Assembly (NCBI RefSeq): GCF_014298075.1
Contig: NZ_CP060418.1
Coordinates: 186,001 to 250,000 of the forward strand
From: Enterobacter sp. JUb54
GTDB taxonomy: Bacteria > Pseudomonadota > Gammaproteobacteria > Enterobacterales > Enterobacteriaceae
DNA length: 64,000 bases
Direction: 5' to 3'
Shown here: positions 48,617 through 58,434 of the stretch, in pieces
Numbering within the stretch: position 1 is the stretch's first letter
Layout of the letters: every line of letters begins with the position of its first letter
Notes under the pieces: model-generated
Seen by the model: the letters and a program-made list of their open reading frames with translations, nothing else
Databases searched by the model: none
Told to the model about the DNA's origin: nothing
Translations under genes and position numbers: made by a program

Positions 48617-48632
48617 TGTGATCTTTGTCGCA
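48617..48632 (+). promoter_or_regulatory. CRP-like site in the PTS operon promoter
   Basis: TGTGATCTTTGTCGCA matches TGTGA-N6-TCACA at nine of ten fixed positions. A TAAAGT hexamer at 48654-48659 would place the start near 48666, with the CRP centre at about -41.5, a class II promoter. Confidence 0.6.
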
Positions 48633-48692
48633 GCTAACCGTTGAGCGCTTGAATAAAGTTTGCCCATCTTTTGCGAAAAGACGGGAGATAAA

Positions 48693-49136
48693 ATGCTCAG
48701 CACATGGCTCTTTGATTCCACCATTACGCTCCAGCAGCACGTAGATGAGTGGCAGCAGGCGCTTGAGGTTTGCGCCAGACCGCTACTCGACGCGGGCGTG
48801 ATCGTGCCCGAGTACGTCACCGCGATTATGGAACAGCACGACAAGCTGGGGCCGTATTACGTGCTGGCGCCCGGACTGGCGATGCCGCATGCGCGACCGG
48901 AGGAGGGAGCAAGAGGGTTAGGTTTATCGCTGTTGAAGCTGGATCAGGGGGTGTCGTTTGGTTCAGAGGAATTCGACCCGGTCGATATTATTATTATGCT
49001 GGCGGCTCCCGATAAGCATAGCCATATCGAGATGATCTCGGCGTTGGCTGAATTATTTTCCAGCGACCACGATATGCAACAATTACATCAAGCGAAGGCT
49101 CTGGAGGAGATTAAAACCATCATCGCGCGCTTCTGA
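48693..49136 (+). CDS. PTS EIIA component, ascorbate/mannitol type (UlaC/SgaA-like)
   Basis: A 147-residue EIIA. The phospho-accepting histidine is His66 in APGLAMPHARPEEG, which is the UlaC-type signature. It takes phosphate from HPr and passes it to the separate EIIB. The ATG at 48693 is chosen because GGGAG lies 5-9 bases before it; an in-frame ATG 33 bases upstream has none. It is the first gene of a five-gene operon (IIA, IIB, IIC and two transketolase subunits) with operators TAGCGCTA upstream. Confidence 0.9.
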   Translation: MLSTWLFDSTITLQQHVDEWQQALEVCARPLLDAGVIVPEYVTAIMEQHDKLGPYYVLAPGLAMPHARPEEGARGLGLSLLKLDQGVSFGSEEFDPVDIIIMLAAPDKHSHIEMISALAELFSSDHDMQQLHQAKALEEIKTIIARF

Positions 49137-49216
49137 CTTCATTTTATTATCCGACTAATAACACATTACGCACCGGCGTGATGCGGACGTACTCTACCCA
49201 AAAAAAGGTGCTAACA

Positions 49217-49489
49217 ATGAAAATTATGGCAATTTGCGGTTCTGGCCTGGGCAGTAGTTTTATGGTTGAGATGAATATTAAAAAAGTGCTTAAAAAACTC
49301 GAAATAGAGGCCGAGGTGGAGCACTCCGATCTCTCATCGGCAACGCCGGGTGCAGCAGACTTATTTGTGATGGCCAAAGACATCGCCGCCAGCGCCAGCG
49401 TGCCGGAAAGCCAGCTGGTGGTGATAACCAACATCATCGACATCAATGAACTCGAAGCGCAACTGCGCGCGTGGTTCGCCAAACAATAA
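49217..49489 (+). CDS. PTS EIIB component, ascorbate type (UlaB/SgaB-like)
   Basis: A 90-residue EIIB. The phosphorylated cysteine is Cys7 in MAICGSGLGSSFMVEMNIKK, the P-loop-like signature of lactose/ascorbate-family EIIB. It receives phosphate from EIIA and phosphorylates the sugar carried by EIIC. The ATG at 49217 is chosen over one 39 bases upstream because it gives the conserved start; GGTGC... just upstream is a moderate ribosome site. 67 bases separate it from the EIIC gene. Confidence 0.9.
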   Translation: MKIMAICGSGLGSSFMVEMNIKKVLKKLEIEAEVEHSDLSSATPGAADLFVMAKDIAASASVPESQLVVITNIIDINELEAQLRAWFAKQ

Positions 49490-49556
49490 CTATTTTTACC
49501 CTCATTCATTTGAGTTGCTGCAACTTGCCGAATGACGGGTATATAGCGAGGCGGAT

Positions 49557-50948
49557 ATGTTTATTCTTGAAACGCTGAATTTCGTTGTTGATATTTTGAA
49601 AGTGCCCTCGGTGCTGGTGGGGTTAATTGCCCTGATTGGCCTGGTGGCGCAAAAGAAATCATTCTCTGATGTCGTAAAAGGAACCATTAAAACAATACTA
49701 GGGTTTATTGTTTTGGGCGGCGGGGCGACGGTATTAGTCGGTTCGCTCAATCCACTGGGCGGCATGTTTGAGCATGCTTTTAATATCCAGGGGATTATTC
49801 CAAATAATGAAGCGATAGTGTCTATCGCGCTTGAAAAATACGGCGCCTCGACCGCGCTGATCATGGCTTTTGGCATGGTCGCCAATATTGTCGTCGCCCG
49901 CTTTACGCGCCTGAAGTATATCTTCCTGACCGGGCATCATACCTTCTATATGGCCTGTATGATTGGGGTGATCCTTACCGTGGCGGGCTTCGAAGGTGTC
50001 GGTCTGGTGTTTACCGGCTCATTGATCCTCGGGCTGGTGATGGCATTTTTCCCGGCGCTGGCGCAGCGCTATATGAAGCGTATTACCGGCACTGACGACA
50101 TTGCCTTCGGCCACTTCGGTACCCTGGGCTATGTGCTGTCCGGCTGGATTGGTAGCGTCTGCGGCAAGGGCTCCCGCTCGACCGAAGAGATGAACCTGCC
50201 GAAGAATTTAAGCTTCCTGCGCGACAGCTCAATCTCTATCTCTCTGACCATGATGATTATCTACCTGATCATGGCCGTGAGTGCAGGGCGCGAGTATGTC
50301 GAAAGCACCTTCAGCGGCGGCCAGAACTACCTGGTTTACGCCATCATCATGGCGATTACCTTCGCCGCCGGGGTATTTATCATCCTGCAAGGGGTGCGCC
50401 TGATCCTCGCGGAAATCGTGCCAGCGTTTACTGGCTTCTCTGAAAAACTGGTGCCGAACGCCCGTCCTGCTCTGGACTGCCCGGTGGTTTACCCGTATGC
50501 GCCCAATGCGGTGCTGATTGGCTTCCTGTTTAGCTTCCTCGGCGGTCTGGTGGGGCTGTTCCTCTGCGGGCAGTTCAAGTGGGTGCTGATTCTGCCTGGC
50601 GTCGTGCCGCACTTCTTTACCGGCGCTACCGCTGGCGTGTTTGGTAACGCCACCGGCGGACGGCGCGGAGCGATGATCGGCGCGTTCGCGAACGGCCTGC
50701 TGATCACCTTCCTGCCGGTACTGCTGCTGCCGGTACTGGGGGCCATCGGTTTTGCCAATACCACCTTCTCTGACGCCGATTTCGGCGCGGTCGGCATCGT
50801 GCTGGGCAACCTGGCGCGCTATCTGTCGCCGTTTGCTATTACCGGTCTGGTTGTGGCGTTGTTCGCCCTGCTGGTGCTGTACAACGTTTTTGCCAAAAAG
50901 AAATCTGTGGGCGGCGGCGCGCAGGAAAACAGTGGAGCTAAATCATGA
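49557..50948 (+). CDS. PTS EIIC component, UlaA/SgaT family
   Basis: A 463-residue membrane protein with about 11 hydrophobic segments. Family marks include SFSDVVKGTIKTILGFIVLG, KYIFLTGHHTFYMACMIGVI and FGHFGTLGYVLSGWIGS. UlaA transports L-ascorbate, but the L-ascorbate catabolic genes (ulaDEFG) are absent here, so the sugar is probably different. The end overlaps the transketolase gene by 4 bases (ATGA), linking transport and catabolism tightly. Confidence 0.9.
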   Translation: MFILETLNFVVDILKVPSVLVGLIALIGLVAQKKSFSDVVKGTIKTILGFIVLGGGATVLVGSLNPLGGMFEHAFNIQGIIPNNEAIVSIALEKYGASTALIMAFGMVANIVVARFTRLKYIFLTGHHTFYMACMIGVILTVAGFEGVGLVFTGSLILGLVMAFFPALAQRYMKRITGTDDIAFGHFGTLGYVLSGWIGSVCGKGSRSTEEMNLPKNLSFLRDSSISISLTMMIIYLIMAVSAGREYVESTFSGGQNYLVYAIIMAITFAAGVFIILQGVRLILAEIVPAFTGFSEKLVPNARPALDCPVVYPYAPNAVLIGFLFSFLGGLVGLFLCGQFKWVLILPGVVPHFFTGATAGVFGNATGGRRGAMIGAFANGLLITFLPVLLLPVLGAIGFANTTFSDADFGAVGIVLGNLARYLSPFAITGLVVALFALLVLYNVFAKKKSVGGGAQENSGAKS

Positions 50949-51775
50949 ATGTGAAAGAAGTGACCAGACTGGCGCGCGAGATCCGTGTTGCCACCCTTAA
51001 ATCGCTGACCGATCTTGGATTTGGCCACTATGGCGGCAGCATGTCGGTGGTGGAAACGCTGGCGGTGCTGTATGGCGCGGTGATGAAAATCGACCCCGCC
51101 GATCCGGACTGGCCGGAGCGTGACTACTTTGTGCTGTCGAAAGGCCATGCCGGCCCGGCGCTGTACAGTACGTTAGCAATCAAAGGTTATTTCCCGACGG
51201 AAGAGCTCAGCACGCTTAACCAGAACGGCACGCGACTGCCCAGCCATCCGGACCGTCTGAAAACGCGCGGCGTGGATGCCACCACAGGCTCGCTGGGGCA
51301 GGGGATCTCTATCGCTGGCGGCATGGCGTTGTCGCATAAGCTGGCGGGACGGCCGAATCGCGTATTTTGCATCGTCGGCGACGGGGAGCTGAACGAGGGA
51401 CAGTGCTGGGAAGCGTTCCAGTTTATTGCCCATCACCGGCTGAATAACCTGACCGTGTTCGTTGACTGGAACAAGCTACAGCTGGACGGCAAGCTGGACG
51501 ACATTATTTGCGCTTTCAATCTGGAAGATAAATTCCACGCCTTTGGTTTTGATGTTGTGACCGTCAAAGGCGATGACATCCCCGGACTGCTGGCGGCGGT
51601 ACAGCCGGTGCCTCCGGCCGATGCGCCGCCGCGGGTGGTGATCCTCGACAGCGTCAAGGGCCAGGGGGTGCCGTATCTCGAGCAACTGGGTAATAACCAC
51701 CATTTGCGCCTGACGGCTGAGATGACAGAGACGCTAAACGAGACCATTCGCCAGCTGGAGGCCGAACATGATTAA
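50945..51775 (+). CDS. Transketolase, N-terminal (TPP-binding) subunit
   Basis: A 276-residue protein equal to the first domain of transketolase. TPP and metal motifs are GHAGPALYS, DATTGSLGQGISIAGGMAL and GDGELNEGQCWEAFQF ... DWNKLQLDG. It needs the C-terminal subunit encoded next, with which it overlaps by 8 bases. Split transketolases of this type move a two-carbon unit between sugar phosphates; one such pair (AptAB) acts on apulose 4-phosphate. The acceptor and donor here are unknown. Confidence 0.92.
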   Translation: MNVKEVTRLAREIRVATLKSLTDLGFGHYGGSMSVVETLAVLYGAVMKIDPADPDWPERDYFVLSKGHAGPALYSTLAIKGYFPTEELSTLNQNGTRLPSHPDRLKTRGVDATTGSLGQGISIAGGMALSHKLAGRPNRVFCIVGDGELNEGQCWEAFQFIAHHRLNNLTVFVDWNKLQLDGKLDDIICAFNLEDKFHAFGFDVVTVKGDDIPGLLAAVQPVPPADAPPRVVILDSVKGQGVPYLEQLGNNHHLRLTAEMTETLNETIRQLEAEHD

Positions 51776-52721
51776 GGTTGCACCTGCAGGACAAAAAGAT
51801 GCCGTAGAGATGCGCAAAGTCTACGCCGGATTCGTCGCGCAGCAGATTGACGCCGGTAGCCCGATTATCGCCCTGGAAGCGGATCTGATGAGTTCTATGG
51901 CGATGGACGGCGTCGCGCGGGAACACCCGCAGCACGTCATCAACTGCGGCATTATGGAGGCCAACGTGATCGGCACCGCCGCCGGGCTGTCGTTGACCGG
52001 ACGCAAACCGTTTGTTCATACCTTCACCGCCTTTGCCAGCCGTCGCTGCTTTGACCAGCTGTTTATGTCGCTGGATTATCAGCGGAATAACGTCAAGGTC
52101 ATCGCCTCCGACGCTGGCGTCACGGCCTGCCACAACGGCGGCACCCATATGTCGTTTGAAGATATGGGGATCGTTCGCGGGCTGGCGCACTCGGTGGTGC
52201 TGGAGGTGACCGATGCGGTGATGTTCGACGATGTGCTGCATCAGCTGATGAAGCTTGAGGGGTTTTACTGGGTACGCACCATCCGCAAGCAGGCGCCGAG
52301 CGTGTATGCGCCGGGCTCAACGTTTACGATCGGCAAGGGTAATGTGCTGCGCGAAGGTGAAGATATTACCCTGATTGCTAACGGCATTATGGTGGCCGAA
52401 GCGCTCGAGGCGGCCAGGCAACTTGAGCAGGAAGGGGTCAGCGCGGCGGTGATTGATATGTTTACCCTGAAGCCTATCGACCGCATGCTGGTGAAAAATT
52501 ACGCCGAGAAAACCGGGCGCATTGTCACCTGTGAAAACCACAGTATTCACAACGGGCTGGGCTCTGCAGTGGCCGAGGTGCTGGTGGAAACCTGTCCGGT
52601 GCCGATGCGTCGCGTGGGGGTGAAGGAGCGGTACGGTCAGGTGGGGACGCAGGATTTCCTGCAAAAGGAGTATGGCCTGACGGCACATGACATTGTCTCG
52701 GCGGCCCGCGAGCTGCTGTAA
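51768..52721 (+). CDS. Transketolase, C-terminal (pyrimidine-binding) subunit
   Basis: A 317-residue protein with the pyrimidine-binding and C-terminal domains of transketolase. The catalytic glutamate that activates TPP lies in NCGIMEANVIGTAAGLSLTG, followed by FVHTFTAFASRRCFDQLFMS. The C-terminal part has VIDMFTLKPIDRMLV and ENHSIHNGLGSAVAEVL. It is the last gene of the PTS operon, and a bidirectional terminator separates it from convergent pta. Confidence 0.92.
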   Translation: MIKVAPAGQKDAVEMRKVYAGFVAQQIDAGSPIIALEADLMSSMAMDGVAREHPQHVINCGIMEANVIGTAAGLSLTGRKPFVHTFTAFASRRCFDQLFMSLDYQRNNVKVIASDAGVTACHNGGTHMSFEDMGIVRGLAHSVVLEVTDAVMFDDVLHQLMKLEGFYWVRTIRKQAPSVYAPGSTFTIGKGNVLREGEDITLIANGIMVAEALEAARQLEQEGVSAAVIDMFTLKPIDRMLVKNYAEKTGRIVTCENHSIHNGLGSAVAEVLVETCPVPMRRVGVKERYGQVGTQDFLQKEYGLTAHDIVSAARELL

Positions 52722-52723
52722 AT

Positions 52724-52752
52724 AAAAAGGCGACCCTGAGGTCGCCTTTTTT
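52724..52752. terminator. Bidirectional terminator between transketolase and pta
   Basis: GGCGACC / GGTCGCC with loop CTGA, flanked by an A-run and a T-run. Confidence 0.92.
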
Positions 52753-52767
52753 CATGCCGGAGGCAGA

Positions 52768-54912
52768 TTACGCTTGCTGCTGAGACGACTGAATCGCGGT
52801 CAGTGCGATGGTGTAGACGATATCGTCAACCAGCGCGCCACGGGACAGGTCGTTCACCGGCTTGCGCATACCCTGCAGCATTGGCCCGATGGAGATCAGG
52901 TCAGCAGAACGCTGTACGGCTTTGTAAGTGGTGTTACCGGTGTTCAGATCCGGGAAGATGAACACGGTCGCACGACCCGCAACCGGAGAGTTCGGCGCTT
53001 TGGATTTCGCGACGTCAGCCATGACAGCCGCATCGTACTGCAGCGGGCCGTCGATCATCAGATCAGGACGTTTTTCCTGCGCCAGACGCGTTGCTTCACG
53101 TACTTTTTCTACATCGCTACCGGCACCAGAATTACCGGTGGAGTAGGAGAGCATCGCTACGCGCGGCTCGATACCGAATGCAATCGCAGAATCTGCGGAC
53201 TGGATAGCGATCTCAGCCAGCTGCTCAGCGGTAGGGTCCGGGTTGATCGCGCAGTCGCCATACACGTAAACCTGCTCAGGCAGCAGCATGAAGAACACGG
53301 AAGAAACCAGCGAGCTGCCTGGTGCAGTTTTGATCAGCTGCAGCGGCGGACGGATGGTGTTGGCAGTGGTGTGTACCGCGCCAGAAACCAGGCCGTCGAC
53401 TTCGTCTTGTTCCAGCATCAGAGTGCCGAGAACCACGTTGTCTTCCAGTTGCTCACGAGCAACCGCTTCGGTCATGCCTTTGCTCTTACGCAGTTCGACC
53501 AGGCGAGCGACGTAGCTTTCGCGAACCACTTCCGGATCGACGATTTCGATACCCGCGCCGAGCTCAACGCCCTGCGCAACCGCAACGCGGTTGATCTCGT
53601 CCGGGTTACCCAGCAGGACACAGGTCGCGATGCCGCGCTCTGCACAGATGGCAGCGGCTTTAACGGTACGCGGTTCATCACCTTCCGGCAGAACAACGCG
53701 TTTGCCGGCTTTACGCGCCAGCTCGGTCAGCTGGTAACGGAAGGCTGGCGGAGACAGACGACGGCTGCGCTCAGAGGTGGCGGTCAGGGATTCGATCCAG
53801 TCAGCGTTGATGTAGCTTGCAACGTATTCCTGAACTTTCTCAATGCGCTCATGATCGTCAACCGGTACTTCGAGGTTGAAGCTCTGCAGGCTCAGGGAGG
53901 TCTGCCAGGTGTTGGTGTTCACCATGAATACCGGCAGGCCGGTGGCGAAAGCACGTTCACACAGTTTGCTCACGCGAGCGTCCATTTCGTAAGCGCCGGT
54001 CAGCAGCAGTGCGCCGATTTCAACGCCGTTCATGGCTGCCAGGCAAGCGGCGACCAGCACGTCAGGACGGTCAGCAGAAGTCACCAGCAGAGAGCCGGCA
54101 CGGAAGTGCTCCAGCATGTGCGGGATGCTGCGTGCGCAGAACGTTACGGATTTCACGCGACGGGTGTTGATGTCACCCTCGTTAACGATGGTGGCATTCA
54201 GGTGGCGAGCCATATCGATCGCACGGGTGGCGATCAGATCGAAGCTCCACGGCACCGCGCCGAGGATCGGCAGCGCGCTGCCAGTCTGCAGCTGTGCCGG
54301 ATCGATCTTCACAACTTTCGCTTTGGAAGAGTCGTCGAAGATTTCTGACAGGTCAGGACGTGTACGGCCCTGTTCGTCAACCGGCGCATTCAGCTTGTTG
54401 ACGATAACACCGGTAATGTTGGTGTTTTTCGCGCCGCCAAAGCTGTTGCGCGTCAGTTCGATACGCTCGTTCAGCTGTTCCTGAGTGTCCGTACCCTGAG
54501 ACATCACGAAGACGATTTCCGCGTTCAGCGTTTTCGCGATTTCGAAGTTCAGAGACTGGGCAAACTGGTGTTTGCGGGTCGGGACCAGGCCTTCAACCAG
54601 CACCACTTCAGCATCCTGAGTGGCAGCGTGGTAGTTAGCGATAATCTCTTCCATCAGCACGTCTTTCTGGTTGCTGGACAGCAGAGATTCGACGTGGCTC
54701 ATCTTCAGCGGCTCAGCAGCCGGAAGGCTGGAGTTGGCGCGAACGATGGTGGTGGTCTGGTCTGGTGCATCGCCGCCAGCGCGTGGCTGGGCGATAGGTT
54801 TGAAGACGCTCAGGCGAACGCCTTTGCGTTCCATTGCACGGATAACACCGAGGCTGACGCTGGTCAGGCCAACGCTGGTTCCGGTAGGGATCAGCATGAT
54901 GATACGGGACAC
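52768..54912 (-). CDS. pta: Pta, phosphate acetyltransferase
   Basis: A 714-residue enzyme of acetate overflow: acetyl-CoA + Pi to acetyl phosphate + CoA. The N-terminal P-loop-like domain ([20 protein letters not shown]) and a central DRTGG domain regulate activity; the C-terminal catalytic domain (PTA_PTB) includes [40 protein letters not shown] and [17 protein letters not shown]. Length equals E. coli Pta. Acetyl phosphate also acts as a phosphodonor. It follows ackA on the same strand. Confidence 0.97.
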   Translation of the reverse strand: MSRIIMLIPTGTSVGLTSVSLGVIRAMERKGVRLSVFKPIAQPRAGGDAPDQTTTIVRANSSLPAAEPLKMSHVESLLSSNQKDVLMEEIIANYHAATQDAEVVLVEGLVPTRKHQFAQSLNFEIAKTLNAEIVFVMSQGTDTQEQLNERIELTRNSFGGAKNTNITGVIVNKLNAPVDEQGRTRPDLSEIFDDSSKAKVVKIDPAQLQTGSALPILGAVPWSFDLIATRAIDMARHLNATIVNEGDINTRRVKSVTFCARSIPHMLEHFRAGSLLVTSADRPDVLVAACLAAMNGVEIGALLLTGAYEMDARVSKLCERAFATGLPVFMVNTNTWQTSLSLQSFNLEVPVDDHERIEKVQEYVASYINADWIESLTATSERSRRLSPPAFRYQLTELARKAGKRVVLPEGDEPRTVKAAAICAERGIATCVLLGNPDEINRVAVAQGVELGAGIEIVDPEVVRESYVARLVELRKSKGMTEAVAREQLEDNVVLGTLMLEQDEVDGLVSGAVHTTANTIRPPLQLIKTAPGSSLVSSVFFMLLPEQVYVYGDCAINPDPTAEQLAEIAIQSADSAIAFGIEPRVAMLSYSTGNSGAGSDVEKVREATRLAQEKRPDLMIDGPLQYDAAVMADVAKSKAPNSPVAGRATVFIFPDLNTGNTTYKAVQRSADLISIGPMLQGMRKPVNDLSRGALVDDIVYTIALTAIQSSQQQA

Positions 54913-54974
54913 GATATATCCTCTTTCGTTACCGCCAGAATCTGGCGGGATAGAAAACTACACCACCCGCTTCC

Positions 54975-55092
54975 CGTCATACTTCAAGTTGCATGTGCGT
55001 TGGCTTTACTCGCTCACCCCAGTTACGTACTACTCGTACGCTCCTGGGGATTCTCTGCGTCGCCGCCTTCCTGCAACTCGAATTATTTAGGG
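54975..55092. repeat. ERIC (IRU) element between ackA and pta
   Basis: An element of about 118 bases. It contains CGCTCACCCCAGTTAC and CTCCTGGGGATTC, which are the conserved inner arms of enterobacterial repetitive intergenic consensus sequences. The ends are inverted: TTCAAGTTGCA on the left and TGCAACTCGAA on the right. It would form a long hairpin in the ackA-pta transcript. Confidence 0.85.
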
Positions 55093-55112
55093 TTATAGCT
55101 GGCGGTGTGGAA

Positions 55113-56315
55113 TCAGGCGGTCAGACGGTTGGCGTCTTGCGCGATGACCAGCTCTTCGTTGGTCGGAATGACGACAGCAGGGCGGGTGCCTTCTTTGTTG
55201 ATGAAGCCAGACTTGCCGAAACGAGCGGCCAGGTTGCGTTCATGATCAACTTCGAAGCCCAGTACGCCCAGTTTGCCCAGAGACAGTTCGCGAACCATCG
55301 CCGCGTTTTCACCGATACCGCCGGTGAAGACAACAGCGTCCAGACGACCGTCCATCAGTGCAGTGTAGGAACCGATGTATTTGGCCAGACGATGGCAGTA
55401 AACGTCCATGGCACGTTTAGCATCGGCTTTTTCCTGGTAGTTATCTTCAACATAACGGCAGTCGCTGGTGACTTCGGTCAGGCCCAGCAGGCCAGACTCT
55501 TTGGTCAGCATTTTGTTGATCGCGTCTACGCTCATGCCAAGGGTGTCATGCAGATGGAAAATGATAGCCGGGTCGATATCGCCAGAGCGGGTACCCATCA
55601 CCAGACCTTCCAGCGGGGTCAGACCCATAGAAGTATCTACGCATTTACCGTTACGGATGGCAGAAACAGAACCACCGTTGCCCAGATGGCAGGTGATGAT
55701 GTTCAGTTCTTCAACCGGCTTGTTCAGGACTTTTGCTGCTTCCTGAGTCACGTAGAAGTGGCTGGTGCCGTGTGCGCCGTAACGACGTACGCCGTGCTCT
55801 TTATACAGGCTGTACGGCAGGGCATAGAGGTAAGATTCTTCCGGCATGGTCTGATGGAACGCGGTGTCGAACACGGCAACGTTCTTGTCTTTCAGATTCG
55901 GGAAGGATTTCAGTGCTTCTGCAATACCGATCAGGTGCGCCGGGTTGTGCAGCGGTGCGAAAGAGGCAGCGTCTTTGATGCCCTGAATAACGGTTTCATC
56001 GATAACGACGGAGCTGGTGTATTTTTCACCGCCGTGGACGATACGGTGACCGATCGCAGTCAGCTGAGCAGACAGTTCTGGTTTTTGTGCCAGAATAGTG
56101 TTAACGATGAAGTTCAGCGCTTCACTGTGAGCGGCGCCAGCGCCTAATTCAGCTTCTTGTTTGCTGCCATCCATTTTCCATTTGATACGGGCTTCTGGAA
56201 GGTGGAAACATTCAGCTAAACCGGAAAGATATTCGTCACCGTTTAAAGCATCAATGATAGCGAATTTCAGTGAGGAGCTACCGCAGTTCAGAACCAGTAC
56301 TAACTTACTCGACAT
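55113..56315 (-). CDS. ackA: AckA, acetate kinase
   Basis: A 400-residue acetokinase: acetyl phosphate + ADP to acetate + ATP. The phosphate-binding start [17 protein letters not shown], the motif [13 protein letters not shown] with the catalytic His region, and [13 protein letters not shown] with the catalytic Arg are present. [13 protein letters not shown] closes the ATP site. It forms the acetate pathway with pta; an ERIC element lies between them. An FNR-like palindrome lies upstream. Confidence 0.97.
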   Translation of the reverse strand: MSSKLVLVLNCGSSSLKFAIIDALNGDEYLSGLAECFHLPEARIKWKMDGSKQEAELGAGAAHSEALNFIVNTILAQKPELSAQLTAIGHRIVHGGEKYTSSVVIDETVIQGIKDAASFAPLHNPAHLIGIAEALKSFPNLKDKNVAVFDTAFHQTMPEESYLYALPYSLYKEHGVRRYGAHGTSHFYVTQEAAKVLNKPVEELNIITCHLGNGGSVSAIRNGKCVDTSMGLTPLEGLVMGTRSGDIDPAIIFHLHDTLGMSVDAINKMLTKESGLLGLTEVTSDCRYVEDNYQEKADAKRAMDVYCHRLAKYIGSYTALMDGRLDAVVFTGGIGENAAMVRELSLGKLGVLGFEVDHERNLAARFGKSGFINKEGTRPAVVIPTNEELVIAQDANRLTA

Positions 56316-56650
56316 GGAAGTACCTTTTATGATACGTGGCTAAAAAAACGTCAGTGTGTCACAAAGCGTAGCGCAGGATGACAACGACATTTATGATTAA
56401 CATCATGCCTTATTCTGTTTTCGGCAAGATGGGAGCAGTACATTTGATTTTATGTCATTTTGCATAATTTTCAGCCAATGGCAGAATATGCGATAATTTG
56501 ACTAACCTGGTAAAAGGGTCTAACCGCCCCTCAGGTGCGCACAGAATACCTGATTGCCGCATCCTTTGCCAAAATCTTTTGAACGTTGTCATGCACAGTT
56601 GGTGTTTTACGTAATTTTTTTAAGTTTTATATGTAAAGTTGAGGTAAGCC
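56316..56650. other. ackA-yfbV divergent intergenic region
   Basis: A 335-base AT-rich non-coding stretch holding divergent promoters. It contains an FNR-like palindrome at 56393-56406 for ackA and GAGGT at 56640-56644 as the yfbV ribosome site. No further gene was recognised. Confidence 0.65.
56393..56406 (-). promoter_or_regulatory. FNR-like site upstream of ackA
   Basis: ATGATTAACATCAT matches TTGAT-N4-ATCAA except at the outermost base of each arm. Centred near 84 bases before ackA. A TACGCT hexamer on the minus strand (56370-56365) is placed for FNR at -41.5. Anaerobic activation of ackA-pta would fit. Confidence 0.45.
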
Positions 56651-57106
56651 ATGTCCAGTCCCGAGAATCGCCCTGTGAGTTTTTTTGGCTTGTTCCGCCA
56701 TGGGCAGCACTATGCAAAGACCTGGCCCCTGGATAAACGCCTTGCCCCGGTGTTTATTGAAAACCGTATTATTCGCGCCACCCGCTACGCGATTCGCATT
56801 ATGCCGCCGGTCGCGGTCTTCACGCTGTGCTGGCAAATTGCGCTCGGTGGTCAGCTGGGTCCGGCCGTCGCCACCGCTCTGTTTGCCCTGAGCCTGCCGA
56901 TGCAGGGATTATGGTGGCTGGGGAAACGCTCGGTCACGCCGCTTCCGCCGACGGTGCTGAACTGGTTTTATGAAGTACGCGGTAAATTGCAGGAGGCGGG
57001 GCAGGCGCTGGCGCCGGTCGACGGCAAGCCCGATTATCAGGCTTTAGCTGACACGCTTAAGCGCGCATTCAAACAATTAGATAAAACTTTCCTTGATGAT
57101 TTGTAA
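56651..57106 (+). CDS. yfbV: YfbV, UPF0208 inner membrane protein
   Basis: A 151-residue protein with two close transmembrane segments ([36 protein letters not shown]) and cytosolic ends. In E. coli YfbV is linked to chromosome Ter-domain organisation, where it limits MatP effects. The mechanism is unknown. It ends at a bidirectional-looking hairpin before yfbU. Length matches E. coli. Confidence 0.93.
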   Translation: MSSPENRPVSFFGLFRHGQHYAKTWPLDKRLAPVFIENRIIRATRYAIRIMPPVAVFTLCWQIALGGQLGPAVATALFALSLPMQGLWWLGKRSVTPLPPTVLNWFYEVRGKLQEAGQALAPVDGKPDYQALADTLKRAFKQLDKTFLDDL

Positions 57107-57127
57107 TTCCATCATGAAAACGCATAT

Positions 57128-57687
<560 letters not shown>

Positions 57688-57698
57688 TGGAGGTTTCC

Positions 57699-58358
57699 GT
57701 GCAGTGTAAAGGTTTCCTGTTTGATCTTGACGGGACGTTAGTGAATTCGTTACCGGTGGTCGAACGCTCGTGGTGTAAATGGGCGGATCGTTTTGACATC
57801 CCGCACGATGAGGTCCTGAACTTCATTCATGGCAAGCAGGCGATAACCTCTTTACGCCATTTCTTACCCGGACGTAGCGATGAGGAGTTACAGGCGGAGT
57901 TCCTGTGGCTTGAAGCGCTGGAAGCGTCGGATATCGATGGCATCACGGCACTGCCGGGGGCGGTTGCGCTGTTGACGACGCTCGATGAGGCCGGGATCCC
58001 GTGGGCGATTGTGACCTCAGGATCGGTGCCGGTTGCCCATGCCCGCCATCGCGCGGGCGGTCTGCCGGAGGCCAAAATCTTCGTCACCGCTGAACGGGTT
58101 AAACACGGTAAACCGGCTCCCGATGCCTATTTACTCGGGGCTGAACTGTTAGGCCTGGCGCCGCAGGATTGCGTGGTGGTGGAAGACGCCCCCGCCGGAC
58201 TGCTTTCCGGGCTGGCCGCCGGGTGCCGGACTGTCGCGGTGAATGTGCCGGCCGGTTCGCCGCGTCTGGACGAAGCCGATTTTGTCCTGACCAGCCTTGA
58301 AAGTCTGGTGGTTGAGCGCCAGCAGGACGGTCAGGTGAATCTCAGTCTTAAACGCTAA
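57699..58358 (+). CDS. hxpA: HxpA (YfbT), HAD-family sugar phosphatase
   Basis: A 219-residue haloacid-dehalogenase phosphatase. The nucleophile motif FLFDLDGTLV is at the N-terminus, motif II is AIVTSGSVP, Lys is in KHGKPAPDAYLLG, and motif IV is VVVEDAPAGLLSG. E. coli YfbT/HxpA dephosphorylates hexose phosphates. The start is read as GTG at 57699 (encoding MQCKGFLFD), five bases after GGAGG; an ATG at 57687 overlapping the yfbU stop would add four residues. The first is preferred. Confidence 0.92.
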   Translation: MQCKGFLFDLDGTLVNSLPVVERSWCKWADRFDIPHDEVLNFIHGKQAITSLRHFLPGRSDEELQAEFLWLEALEASDIDGITALPGAVALLTTLDEAGIPWAIVTSGSVPVAHARHRAGGLPEAKIFVTAERVKHGKPAPDAYLLGAELLGLAPQDCVVVEDAPAGLLSGLAAGCRTVAVNVPAGSPRLDEADFVLTSLESLVVERQQDGQVNLSLKR

Positions 58359-58369
58359 TCTCATGATGT

Positions 58370-58394
58370 AGCCCCGCACCGGTGGGGCTTTTTT
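58370..58394 (+). terminator. Terminator of yfbU-hxpA
   Basis: AGCCCC / GGGGCT stem with inner CACC/GGTG, then a T-run. Confidence 0.85.
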
Positions 58395-58434
58395 ATGCCA
58401 GACTTTCCCCTCTATCATCTGACAAGGATAAGTT

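Noticed and set aside
52774-54348. 524-residue frame on the plus strand opposite pta
   Set aside because: Pta is certain on the other strand. The frame is a codon-bias shadow, with His/Gln/Arg-rich sequence and no start signals.
54993-56147. 384-residue frame on the plus strand opposite ackA
   Set aside because: Same reasoning as for pta: a shadow of highly biased codons, starting inside the ERIC element.
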